Assembly (NCBI RefSeq): GCF_001547895.1
Contig: NZ_AP014627.1
Location: 995,501-1,059,500, forward strand
Source of the DNA: Pseudomonas sp. Os17
Lineage (GTDB): Bacteria > Pseudomonadota > Gammaproteobacteria > Pseudomonadales > Pseudomonadaceae
Reading direction: 5' to 3'
DNA: 64,000 bases
Both the position numbers and the translations under genes were made by a program. The notes beneath the pieces are model-generated. The model did not search any database, was not told where the DNA came from, and worked only from the letters and a program-made list of their open reading frames with translations. Shown in pieces: positions 1-7,936 of the stretch. Position 1 is the first letter of the stretch; every line of letters starts with the position of its first letter.

Positions 1-58
1 ACACGGACGGATAGAGCAGGCTTTGATCGACTGCTACTGAGGTAGTTGGAGTGCTCAT
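1..58 (-). CDS. dppC: Dipeptide ABC transporter permease DppC, N-terminal fragment
   Basis: The first 58 bases, read on the minus strand, open with ATG and encode 19 residues beginning MSTPTTSVAVDQSLLYPS, which fits the polar N terminus of Pseudomonas DppC. It lies 11 bases after the dppB stop in the same direction, the usual dppB-dppC arrangement. The gene runs off the window edge, so no transmembrane segment is visible. DppC is the second inner-membrane permease of the dipeptide importer and pairs with DppB. The call rests on position and on the short N-terminal match only. Confidence 0.75.
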   Translation of the reverse strand, partial: MSTPTTSVAVDQSLLYPSV

Positions 59-69
59 TGGTCTTGATC

Positions 70-1080
70 TCAGCGCTGATGACGGATGCGTGGGTTGGCA
101 AAGCCGTAGAGGATGTCCACCACGAAGTTGACCATGATCACCAGGCAGGCGATCAGCAGGATGCCGTTCTGCACCACGGGATAGTCCCGGGCGCCGATGG
201 CTTCGATCAGCCACTTGCCGATGCCCGGCCAGGAAAAGATGGTTTCGGTCAGGACCGCACCGGCCAGCAGGGTGCCGACTTGCAGGCCGACCACTGTCAG
301 TACCGGAATCAAGGCGTTGCGCAGGCCGTGGACGAACACCACCCGCGCCGGTGATAGGCCCTTGGCCTTGGCGGTGCGGATGTAATCCTCGCGCAGCACC
401 TCGAGCATCGAGGAGCGGGTCATCCGCGCGATCACCGCCAGGGGAATGGTGCCCAGGACGATGGCCGGCAGGATCAGGTGGTGCAGGGCGTCGAAGAAGG
501 CGCTGGTGTCTTCGGCCAGCAGGGTGTCGATGAGCATGAAGCCGGTTCTGGGCTCGATGTCGTAGAGCAGGTCGATGCGCCCGGACACCGGGGTCCAGCC
601 CAGGCTCACCGAGAAGAACATGATCAGGATCAGGCCCCACCAGAAGATCGGCATCGAATAGCCCGCAAGGGAGATGCCCATGACCCCGTGGTCGAACAGC
701 GACCCTCGCTTGAGGGCGGCGATCACCCCGGCCAAGAGCCCGATGATGCCGGCGAACAGCAGGGCGGCCATGGACAGTTCCAGGGTCGCGGGGAACAGCG
801 AGGTGAACTCGCTCCACACGCTGGTGCGGGTGCGCAGGGACTCACCCAGGTCACCGTGGGCCAGTTTGCCGATGTAGTCCAGGTACTGGGCGTACAGCGG
901 CTTGTTCAATCCAAGGCGTTCCATTGCCTGGGCATGCATCTCGGGGTCGACCCGACGCTCGCCCATCATGACTTCCACGGGGTCGCCGGGAATCATGCGT
1001 ATCAAGGCGAAGGTCAGCAAGGTGATGCCGAAGAATGTGGGGATCAACAACCCCACACGGCGGGCAATAAAACTAAACAT
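70..1080 (-). CDS. dppB: Dipeptide ABC transporter permease DppB
   Basis: Encodes a 336-residue inner-membrane permease of the DppB/OppB family. It starts MFSFIARRVGLLIP with one N-terminal membrane segment, then a periplasmic loop containing the GDLGESLRTR stretch typical of DppB, then further hydrophobic helices. The cytoplasmic coupling (EAA) region is around ARAKGLSPARVVFVHGLRNA-type sequence in the last third. An in-frame ATG-equivalent further upstream (1134) would add 18 residues that do not fit the family, so 1080 is preferred. DppB with DppC forms the channel through which dipeptides delivered by the DppA proteins cross the inner membrane. It follows a DppA-like gene on the same strand after a gap of about 73 bases. 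Confidence 0.93.
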   Translation of the reverse strand: MFSFIARRVGLLIPTFFGITLLTFALIRMIPGDPVEVMMGERRVDPEMHAQAMERLGLNKPLYAQYLDYIGKLAHGDLGESLRTRTSVWSEFTSLFPATLELSMAALLFAGIIGLLAGVIAALKRGSLFDHGVMGISLAGYSMPIFWWGLILIMFFSVSLGWTPVSGRIDLLYDIEPRTGFMLIDTLLAEDTSAFFDALHHLILPAIVLGTIPLAVIARMTRSSMLEVLREDYIRTAKAKGLSPARVVFVHGLRNALIPVLTVVGLQVGTLLAGAVLTETIFSWPGIGKWLIEAIGARDYPVVQNGILLIACLVIMVNFVVDILYGFANPRIRHQR

Positions 1081-1153
1081 CTTCTGAAGTACCTCAATCA
1101 GCCGGTTAGGCGTACCCGCCACCCTTGGGGTCAAGGGCGGCAGGCGTTTCTTA

Positions 1154-2749
1154 TCACTTCACTTGGGTGGTCGCGAAGTTGTTGGTGGTCAGGGGGCTCT
1201 GGTGGTAACCCTCGACGTTCTTGCGCATGGCGGTGAACATTTTTGGATAGGCCATGGGAATCCAGGGTTGGTCCTGTTGGAAAACCAGCAGAGCCTTTTC
1301 ATAGAGCGCGGCGCGCTTGGCAGGTTCAGCGTCGGCGCGGGCCTGGTCGATCAGCTCCTGGAACTCCTTGTTGCACCAGCGGGCGTAGTTTTCGCCGTTT
1401 TTCGCTGCATCACAACTCAGGTTCGGGGTCAGGAAGTTGTCCGGGTCGCCGTTGTCCCCAGCCCAGCCGGCCGACACCATATCGTGTTCGCCGTTTTTCG
1501 CACGCTTGAGCATCTCGCCCCATTCCATGACGCGGATCTCGAGCTTGAGGCCGATCTTGGCCAGGTCGGCCTGCATCATCTGCGCACCCAGCAGGGGATT
1601 GGGGTTGGTCGGGCCGCCGCCGTTGCGGGTGAACAGGGTGATCACCGTACCGTCCGGCACCCCGGCGTCCTTGAGCAGGGCCCGGGCCTTGTCCAGATCC
1701 CGGGGCGGGTTCTTCAGGCTGTTGTTGAAGCCCAGCAGAGTCGGCGGATAAGGGCCGGTGCCGACCAGCGCATTGCCTTTGCCGTAGAGGCTATTGACGT
1801 AGGCTTCCTTGTCGAAGGCGATGTCGATGGCTTTGCGTACCCGCACGTCGCTCATGTATTTGCGGGTGGTGTTCATGGCGATGTAGCCGGTGGTCATGGC
1901 CGCCAGTTCGTCGACCTTGAGGTTGGCGTCGGCCTTGATGCTGGGGATGTCATCGGGCTTGGGGTACAGGGCGACCTGGCACTCGTTGGCCTTGAGCTTC
2001 TGCAGGCGCACGTTGTTGTCGATGGTGATCGCCAGCACCAGCGGGTCGGCCGGTGGCTTGCCGCGGAAGTAGTCCGGGTTGGCCTTGAAGCGTACCTGGG
2101 CGTCCTTGGCGTAGCGGTTGAAGATGAAGGGGCCGGTGCCGATGGGCTTGCTGTTGAGGTCGGCCGTCTTGCCTTCCTTGAGCAGCTTGTCGGCGTATTC
2201 CGCCGGGTAGATCGATGAGAAGGCCATGGCGATGTCGGCCAGGAACGGTGCCTCTCGGCGGGTCAGGGTGAAGACCACGGTGTGATCGTCGATCTTCTCG
2301 ACGCTTTTGAGCAGTTCCTTGAACCCCATGCTTTCGAAGTAGGGGAAGCCCACGCTGGACTTGTCATGCCAGGGGTGCTTTGGGTCCAGCTGGCGCTGGA
2401 AGCTCCAGAGCACATCGTCGGCATTCATGTCGCGGGTCGGGGTGAAGTAGTCGGTGCTGTGGAACTTGACGCCCTTGCGCAGGTGGAAGGTGTATTGCAG
2501 GCCGTCCGGGCTGATGTCCCAGGACTCGGCCAGGGCCGGTTCGATGTCAGTGGTGCCGGGCTTGAAGTCCACCAGCCGGTTGAAGATGGTTTCCGCCACT
2601 GCGTCGGCCGTGACTGCAGTCGTGTACTGGACCATATCGAAGCCTTCCGGGCTGGCTTCGGTACAGACCACCAAGGGTTTGGCTGTGGCGCCGAGGGCGG
2701 CGCTCAGCAGGGCGGCGCCAATGGCCGCTTTCAGGGGAAGCATGTTCAT
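1154..2749 (-). CDS. dppA4: Periplasmic dipeptide-binding protein, DppA family (DppA4 position)
   Basis: A 531-residue solute-binding protein of family 5 (SBP_bac_5). It has a signal peptide of about 23 residues ending ALGATA-K, then the family core: VVCTEASPEGFD near the N terminus, LRKGVKFHSTDYFTPTRDMNADDV, KPIGTGPFIF and AGWAGDNGDPDNF. It captures di- or short peptides in the periplasm and passes them to DppBC. The start at 2749 has an AGAGGG ribosome site 6-8 bases upstream; a second Met two codons later is possible. It sits between the OpdP porin and dppB, the place of dppA4 in P. aeruginosa as I recall it. It is clearly more diverged from the other two DppA-like proteins here than they are from each other, suggesting a different peptide range. 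Confidence 0.85.
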   Translation of the reverse strand: MNMLPLKAAIGAALLSAALGATAKPLVVCTEASPEGFDMVQYTTAVTADAVAETIFNRLVDFKPGTTDIEPALAESWDISPDGLQYTFHLRKGVKFHSTDYFTPTRDMNADDVLWSFQRQLDPKHPWHDKSSVGFPYFESMGFKELLKSVEKIDDHTVVFTLTRREAPFLADIAMAFSSIYPAEYADKLLKEGKTADLNSKPIGTGPFIFNRYAKDAQVRFKANPDYFRGKPPADPLVLAITIDNNVRLQKLKANECQVALYPKPDDIPSIKADANLKVDELAAMTTGYIAMNTTRKYMSDVRVRKAIDIAFDKEAYVNSLYGKGNALVGTGPYPPTLLGFNNSLKNPPRDLDKARALLKDAGVPDGTVITLFTRNGGGPTNPNPLLGAQMMQADLAKIGLKLEIRVMEWGEMLKRAKNGEHDMVSAGWAGDNGDPDNFLTPNLSCDAAKNGENYARWCNKEFQELIDQARADAEPAKRAALYEKALLVFQQDQPWIPMAYPKMFTAMRKNVEGYHQSPLTTNNFATTQVK

Positions 2750-2810
2750 CAGGAACCCTCTGCAATCGATTGAACCAGATTAGCTTGAACGGCGGATTCG
2801 TCATGAACCC

Positions 2811-2836
2811 GCCCTTCAACTGGTGGGTTAGAGAAT
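2811..2836 (-). other. Hairpin at the end of opdP
   Basis: On the minus strand AACCCACC and GGGCGGGTT pair around a 7-base loop, with one G:U pair, overlapping the opdP stop region. There is no U-run, so it looks like an mRNA-stabilising or partial attenuation hairpin rather than a terminator. It lies between opdP and the following dppA4. Confidence 0.35.
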
Positions 2837-4234
2837 GTTGAACGGGATGGTGGTAACCAGACGGAATTCGTTGATGTTGCCGTCGGCCTGGTTCTTGCTG
2901 GCGCGGTGCGTGGTGTAGGTGGCACGGATCGCGGTGGCTTTGAGTGGCCCGCTCTGCACGGCGTAGGAGGCGCCGATGCCGTATTCATAGTGGGTTTCGC
3001 CATCCATGGTTCTCACGCCGTAGAGTTTGCCTTCGGAGTTGATGCCGCCGTAGGCGCTGCCGGTGTAGTGGGTACCGTCGATGCCCCAGCCGCGAGCCTG
3101 GTAGACGTTGAACTTGAGGCCGGGCACGCCGTATTCGGCCATGTTCAGGCCGTAGGCGATCTGGAAGGATTTCTCGTTCGGGCCGTTGAAGTCCGAGAGC
3201 AGGGAGTTGGCCAGGTAGATGCCGTTGGTTTCATGCAGGTAGTCGAAGTACTCGTTGCCGCTGACTTCCTGGTACGAGAAGGTCAGGCTGTGGGCCTGGT
3301 GGGTCAGCCCCATGGACAGGGAGTAGGTATCGTTGTCGATCTCGCCCATCTCTTTCTTGCCGGTGTCGACGGTCTTGTAGTAGTTCAGGCCGGTGGTCAG
3401 GCTCAGCACCGAGCTGTCGCCCAGCTCGTGGGTGGCGCCGAAGTAGTACTGGTTCCAGAAGTCTTCCACCTTGGAGGCGTAGAGGCTGGTCTTCAGGCTT
3501 TTCAGCGGCTGGTAGTTGAGGCCGACGATGCTCACACGGTCGGTTTCGGCGGTGTTGCTGGTGTACTCGGAGCGGAATTTCGACAGGCTCTGTTCGGTCC
3601 GTGGCGATACCCGGTCAAAGGTGCCGGCATCGAACGACAGGTTGTTGAACTCTTCGCTGTGCAGGCTCACCCCTTCAAAGCTCGAAGGCAGCGCACGGTT
3701 GCCGATGACGTCGACGATCGGCGTGCTGAAGTTCTGCCGGCCGGCGGTCAGGGTGGTGTTGGATACGCGGAACTTGACGTTGGCCAGGCCGAGCTTGCTC
3801 CACTGGCCCACGGCGTCGCCGTCGGAATGGGTCAGGGTGCGGTTGTTCTTGCCGGCGATGTCCTTGCGGTCACGATCCAGGGCAATGGCGTTGTAGGCCG
3901 CGACTTCGGTGCTGACCCCCACGGTGCCTTCGGTGAAGCCGGAGCTGTAGTTGAGGATGGTGCCCTGGACCCAGTTGATCCGGCGTGGAGTCGAGGTGTC
4001 CACGCCATTGTGGTTGTAGGAAAAACGGTCATTGCGGCGTTTCAGCTCGTTGGCGTACCAGTTGCGCGTGGTGCCCGACAGGCTTTGCCCTTCGATGAAA
4101 CCCTTGGCCTCGGCCTGGGCATTGGTGCTGTTCTGTACAGTCGGGACGAAGTCCTGGCTGACGCTCTCCGCATGGGCCGTGGCGGTGATGCTACCGATAG
4201 CCAAGGCTAACAATGCGCTGCTGCTCAGTTTCAT
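2828..4234 (-). CDS. opdP: OprD-family outer-membrane porin, dipeptide-specific OpdP type
   Basis: Encodes a 468-residue outer-membrane porin. The start at 4234 is set by an AGGAG site 9-13 bases upstream and a classic signal peptide (MKLSSSALLALAIGSITATAHA). The mature part has the OprD-family opening with SLSGTTRNWYANE, alternating beta-strand sequence throughout, and ends in FNIL. The open frame continues 50 codons upstream but that part is lysine-rich and not signal-like. OpdP (OccD3) in P. aeruginosa takes up Gly-Glu and related dipeptides, and its gene lies between dppA3 and dppA4, as here. It probably admits peptides into the periplasm for the neighbouring DppA proteins. Confidence 0.88.
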   Translation of the reverse strand: MKLSSSALLALAIGSITATAHAESVSQDFVPTVQNSTNAQAEAKGFIEGQSLSGTTRNWYANELKRRNDRFSYNHNGVDTSTPRRINWVQGTILNYSSGFTEGTVGVSTEVAAYNAIALDRDRKDIAGKNNRTLTHSDGDAVGQWSKLGLANVKFRVSNTTLTAGRQNFSTPIVDVIGNRALPSSFEGVSLHSEEFNNLSFDAGTFDRVSPRTEQSLSKFRSEYTSNTAETDRVSIVGLNYQPLKSLKTSLYASKVEDFWNQYYFGATHELGDSSVLSLTTGLNYYKTVDTGKKEMGEIDNDTYSLSMGLTHQAHSLTFSYQEVSGNEYFDYLHETNGIYLANSLLSDFNGPNEKSFQIAYGLNMAEYGVPGLKFNVYQARGWGIDGTHYTGSAYGGINSEGKLYGVRTMDGETHYEYGIGASYAVQSGPLKATAIRATYTTHRASKNQADGNINEFRLVTTIPFNIL

Positions 4235-4312
4235 GGGTGAAGCTCCTTTGTTTTCTTTTTTAGATGCCGGTTTTTTTCGGCCGGCTGGTTTTTGGAACTC
4301 ATTCATGGCATC

Positions 4313-4324
4313 GCAAACGTTTGC
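4313..4324. promoter_or_regulatory. Perfect 12-bp palindrome in front of opdP, LacI-family operator style
   Basis: GCAAACGTTTGC is a perfect palindrome centred on AACGTT, the centre typical of LacI/PurR-family operators. It lies about 80 bases upstream of the opdP ATG, between dppA3 and opdP. Function is inferred from symmetry and position only. Confidence 0.35.
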
Positions 4325-4365
4325 ATACGGCTTGATCGCCGAATTCAGGCAAAGCGTCTGCGTGA

Positions 4366-4380
4366 GGACGAAAATCGTCC
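4366..4380 (-). other. Small hairpin after the dppA3-like gene
   Basis: GGACGA and TCGTCC are inverted around a 3-base centre about 20 bases downstream of the dppA3-like stop. There is no U-run on the minus strand, so if it acts it would trim or slow rather than terminate, leaving opdP expression from read-through or its own promoter. Confidence 0.3.
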
Positions 4381-4400
4381 CCAAGGTTTTGGCTCATCGG

Positions 4401-6002
4401 TTATGGGGCCAGGCTGACACCCGAGAAGGTGTTGCGGCCGAACGGGCTGACCTTGAAACCCTCGACTTTCGCGCTCAATGGCTGATTGATCATCGAGTGG
4501 GCCACCGGCGTGATCGGCACCTGCTGCTTGAGCAACTGCTGGGCCTGTTTATACAGCTCGGTGCGTTGCTGGCGGTCGGTCACTAGCTTGGCTTGCTTGA
4601 TCAGCTTGTCGTACTGCGGGTCGCACCACATGGAGTAGTTGTTGCCGCCGATGGCGTCACAGCTGTACAGGGTGCCCAGCCAGTTGTCCGGGTCACCGTT
4701 GTCTCCGGTCCAGCCGATCAGGCTGATGTCGTGCTCGCCATTCTTGGTGCGCTTGATGTACTCGCCCCATTCGTAGCTGACGATCTTCACCTTGAGGCCG
4801 ATCTTCGCCCAGTCGGACTGCAGCATTTCGGCCATCAGCTTGGCGTTGGGGTTGTAGGGGCGCTGCACGGGCATGGCCCAGAGGGTGATTTCCGTGCCTT
4901 CCTTGACCCCGGCGGCCTTGAGCAGTTCGCGGGCTTTTTCCGGGTTGTAGGCCGCGTCCTGGATGGTTTCGTCGTAGGACCACTGGGTCGGCGGCATGGC
5001 GTTGACCGCCAGCTGGCCGGCGCCCTGGTACACGGCGTTGAGGATGCTGGGCTTGTTCACCGCCATGTCCAGGGCCTGGCGCACTTCGAGGCGATCGAAG
5101 GGTTTGTGCTGCACGTTGTAGGCGATGTAGCCGAGGTTGAAGCCGGGCTTCTCGATGACTTGCAGTTTCGGGTCGTTTTTCAGCGCATCGATGTCCGCGG
5201 GACGCGGGTGCAGGGTCACCTGGCATTCACCGGCCCGCAGCTTCTGCACCCGCACCGAGGCATCGGTGTTGATGGCGAAGATCAACCGGTCGAGCTTGAC
5301 CCGGCTCGGGTCCCAGTAGTGCGGGTTGGCGGCATAGCGGATCTGCGAGTCTTTCTGGTAACGCTGGAATACGAACGGCCCGGTGCCGATGGGCTTCTGG
5401 TTGATCTGGGCGGGGGTGCCGGCCTTGAGCAGTTGCTCGGCGTATTCGGCGGAGAGGATCGCGGCAAAGCTCATGGCCAGGTTCTGGATGAACGCCGCGT
5501 CCACGGTGTTGAGGGTCATGACCACGGTCAGCGGGTCGGTTTTCTCGACCTTGGCGATGTTCTTGTTCAGGCTCATGCCGTTGAAGTAGGGAAACTCCGT
5601 CGGGTAGGCCTTACGGAACGGATGTCCGGCGTCGAGCATGCGATTGAAGGTGAACAGCACGTCGTCGGCGTTGAGGTCGCGGCTGGGCTTGAAGTACGGG
5701 GTGCTGTGGAACTTCACCCCTTCACGCAGGTGAAAGCGGTAGGTGAGGCCGTCCTCGGATATGTCCCAGCTTTTGGCCAGGGCGGGCAGCACGTTGGTGG
5801 CGCCTTTCTCGAATTCCACCAGGCGGTTGTACAGCGGCTCGGCGGCGTCGTTGTCGGTGGCGGTGGTGTATTGCGCCGTGTCAAAGCCCGCCGGGCTGCC
5901 CTCGGAACAGAACACCAGGCTGCGCTCGGCGGCGCCGCAGATGGCGCTGGAGGCCAGCAGGCTGCCCCCTATCAGGGCGGAGAAAATCAGGGAATGACGC
6001 AT
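4401..6002 (-). CDS. dppA3: Periplasmic dipeptide-binding protein, DppA family (DppA3 position)
   Basis: A 533-residue SBP_bac_5 protein. The start at 6002 is chosen because MRHSLIFSALIGGSLLASSAICGAA is a good signal peptide and a GGAGA site lies about 8 bases upstream; the longer open frame adds charged residues with no signal character. Core motifs are LVFCSEGSPAGFD, LREGVKFHSTPYFKPSRDLNADDV, KPIGTGPFVF and GWTGDNGDPDNWLG. It delivers peptides to DppBC. It precedes opdP in the same direction, matching dppA3 of P. aeruginosa as I recall it. It is closely similar to the next gene upstream (6311-7936) over almost its full length, so the two are recent paralogs. Confidence 0.85.
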   Translation of the reverse strand: MRHSLIFSALIGGSLLASSAICGAAERSLVFCSEGSPAGFDTAQYTTATDNDAAEPLYNRLVEFEKGATNVLPALAKSWDISEDGLTYRFHLREGVKFHSTPYFKPSRDLNADDVLFTFNRMLDAGHPFRKAYPTEFPYFNGMSLNKNIAKVEKTDPLTVVMTLNTVDAAFIQNLAMSFAAILSAEYAEQLLKAGTPAQINQKPIGTGPFVFQRYQKDSQIRYAANPHYWDPSRVKLDRLIFAINTDASVRVQKLRAGECQVTLHPRPADIDALKNDPKLQVIEKPGFNLGYIAYNVQHKPFDRLEVRQALDMAVNKPSILNAVYQGAGQLAVNAMPPTQWSYDETIQDAAYNPEKARELLKAAGVKEGTEITLWAMPVQRPYNPNAKLMAEMLQSDWAKIGLKVKIVSYEWGEYIKRTKNGEHDISLIGWTGDNGDPDNWLGTLYSCDAIGGNNYSMWCDPQYDKLIKQAKLVTDRQQRTELYKQAQQLLKQQVPITPVAHSMINQPLSAKVEGFKVSPFGRNTFSGVSLAP

Positions 6003-6310
6003 AACGGTCCATCTCCATTTTTTGTTGTGATGATCAATGGACCATGGCTCCTTCCTGGAGCCTGTACAGGTCATTGATGCCAAACCATGGCTGTAGCAAA
6101 TGCCCGCCGACAGACGCAGTCTTGCCTCGCCTCGACGTTAAGGGTCGAAGGCCGGGGCGTATATCCGCTGTGCCTGAAAGCCCTGTAAGAATCGGCTCTA
6201 AATTCGTGGGACCGCTCTTTGTCGAGGCGGTGTGTCGAAGGTAGGCCGGGTGCTTACGGTGTGGGCCGGTAAAACAACGGCGACGTCAGCGACGCCGCCG
6301 TTGTCGGGCC
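6003..6310 (-). other. 308-base spacer between the two close DppA paralogs
   Basis: No credible gene is seen. The stretch holds a terminator-like hairpin at its right edge (6271-6304) and the leader and ribosome site of the 4401-6002 gene at its left edge. The middle is GC-rich with no recognisable motif. Short open frames here have no homology that I recognise. Confidence 0.5.
6271..6304 (-). terminator. Terminator or attenuator after the first DppA-like gene
   Basis: On the minus strand, 7 bases after the stop of the 6311-7936 gene, ACAACGGCG and its complement form a long GC-rich stem with a small loop, followed by TTTTA. The short U-run suggests partial termination, so binding protein would be made in excess over the downstream genes. 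Confidence 0.65.
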
Positions 6311-7936
6311 TTATTTGCCGATGCTGACGCCATAGAAGGAGTTCAAGCCGAAGGGGCTGATCTTGAAGTCCTGCACGTTGGCGCGCATGGGTTGGAACAC
6401 CGTCGAGTGTGCGATAGGTGTCATCGGAACGGCGTCTTTGAGGATGTGTTGCGCCTGCTTGTACAGCTCGGTGCGTTTGGCCACATCCGACGTGGCCTTG
6501 GCTTGCTTGATCAGCGCGTCGTAAGGCTTGTCGCACCATTTCGAGAAGTTGTTGCCATTGAGCGCATCGCAGCCGAACAGGGTGCCGAGCCAGTTGTCGG
6601 GGTCACCGTTGTCACCGCTCCAGCCGATGATCATGGCCTGGTTCTCGCCGCCCTTGGAGCGTTTGATGTACTCGCCCCACTCGTAGCTGACGATGTTGAC
6701 CTTGAGCCCGATCTTGGCCCAGTCGGATTGCAGCATTTCAGCCATCAGCTTGGCGTTGGGGTTGTAGGGGCGCTGTACCGGCATGGCCCACAGGGTGATC
6801 TGGGTCCCTTCCTTGATACCGGCTTCCTTGAGCAGCTGCTTGGCTTTCTCGGGGTCGTACTTGGCGTCCTTGATGCTGGTGTCATAGGACCATTGGGTCG
6901 GCGGCATGGCGTTGACCGCCAGCTGGCCCGCGCCCTGGTAGACGGAGTCGATGATTTGCGGCTTGTTGACGGCCATGTCCAGGGCCTGGCGAACCTTGAG
7001 GTCGGCCAGCGGGTTGGCGTCGGTACGGCCCTTGAGCACCGGCATCACGTTGTAGGCGATGTAGCCGAGGTTGAAGCCTGCCTGTTCAGGCATCTTCAGG
7101 TCCTTGTCTTCCTTGAGGGCCTTGAGGTCGGCCGGACGCGGGAACAGGGTCACCTGGCATTCGTTCTTCTTCAGCTTTTGAATGCGCACCGATGGGTCGG
7201 TGGTGATGGCGAAGATCAGGTTGTCGATCTTCACGTCTTCAGGCTTCCAGTAGTCCTTGTTGCCGGTGTAGCGGATGTTGGAGTCTTTCTGGTAGCTCTT
7301 GAACACGAACGGGCCAGTGCCGATCGGCTTCTGGTTGATGTCGCTGGTCTTGCCTTCCTTGAGCAGCTTGTCGGCGTACTCGGCGGACTGGATGGAGGCG
7401 AAGCTCATGGCCAGGTTCTGGATGAACGCGGCGTCCACGGTCTTGAGGGTGAACTTGACGGTCTTGTCGTCGACTTTCTCGACCTTGGTGATGTTGGTGT
7501 CCATCCCCATGTCGGTGAAGTACGGGAATTCGGTGGGGTAGGCCTTACGGAACGGCATGTCTTTGTCGAGCATGCGGGTGAAGGTGAACACTACGTCGTC
7601 GGCATTGAAGGTGCGGGTCGGGGTGAAGTACGGCGTGGTGTGGAACTTGACGCCTTCACGCAGATGGAAGGTATAGGTCAGACCGTCGTCCGAGATGTCC
7701 CAACTGGTGGCCAGGCCCGGGATGACGGCGGTGCCGCCCCGTTCAAACTGGCTGAGGCGGTTGTACAGGGTTTCGGCTGAGGCGTCGAAGTCGGTTCCGG
7801 TGGTGTACTGGCCTGGGTCGAAACCGGCCGGGCTCCCTTCAGAGCAGAACACCAGGTTAGTCGCCGCGTGGGCGAAGGGGGCGCTGGCAAGCAAGCCGGC
7901 GCTGACTAAGAACGGAAGGACTGCTTTCTTGAACAT
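6311..7936 (-). CDS. Periplasmic dipeptide-binding protein, DppA family (extra DppA3-like copy)
   Basis: A 541-residue SBP_bac_5 protein. The start at 7936 gives the signal peptide MFKKAVLPFLVSAGLLASAP ending AHA, with a TGAGG ribosome site about 8 bases upstream. It shares LVFCSEGSPAGFD, NAMPPTQWSYD, LWAMPVQRPYNPNAKLMAE and GDNGDPDNWLG with the 4401-6002 protein, and most residues in the C-terminal third are the same. It is the first structural gene after the psdR-side leader and is followed by a hairpin with a short U-run, so it may be expressed more strongly than the rest of the operon. Assignment to a particular dppA number is not safe, because a duplication within this lineage is likely. 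Confidence 0.85.
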   Translation of the reverse strand: MFKKAVLPFLVSAGLLASAPFAHAATNLVFCSEGSPAGFDPGQYTTGTDFDASAETLYNRLSQFERGGTAVIPGLATSWDISDDGLTYTFHLREGVKFHTTPYFTPTRTFNADDVVFTFTRMLDKDMPFRKAYPTEFPYFTDMGMDTNITKVEKVDDKTVKFTLKTVDAAFIQNLAMSFASIQSAEYADKLLKEGKTSDINQKPIGTGPFVFKSYQKDSNIRYTGNKDYWKPEDVKIDNLIFAITTDPSVRIQKLKKNECQVTLFPRPADLKALKEDKDLKMPEQAGFNLGYIAYNVMPVLKGRTDANPLADLKVRQALDMAVNKPQIIDSVYQGAGQLAVNAMPPTQWSYDTSIKDAKYDPEKAKQLLKEAGIKEGTQITLWAMPVQRPYNPNAKLMAEMLQSDWAKIGLKVNIVSYEWGEYIKRSKGGENQAMIIGWSGDNGDPDNWLGTLFGCDALNGNNFSKWCDKPYDALIKQAKATSDVAKRTELYKQAQHILKDAVPMTPIAHSTVFQPMRANVQDFKISPFGLNSFYGVSIGK

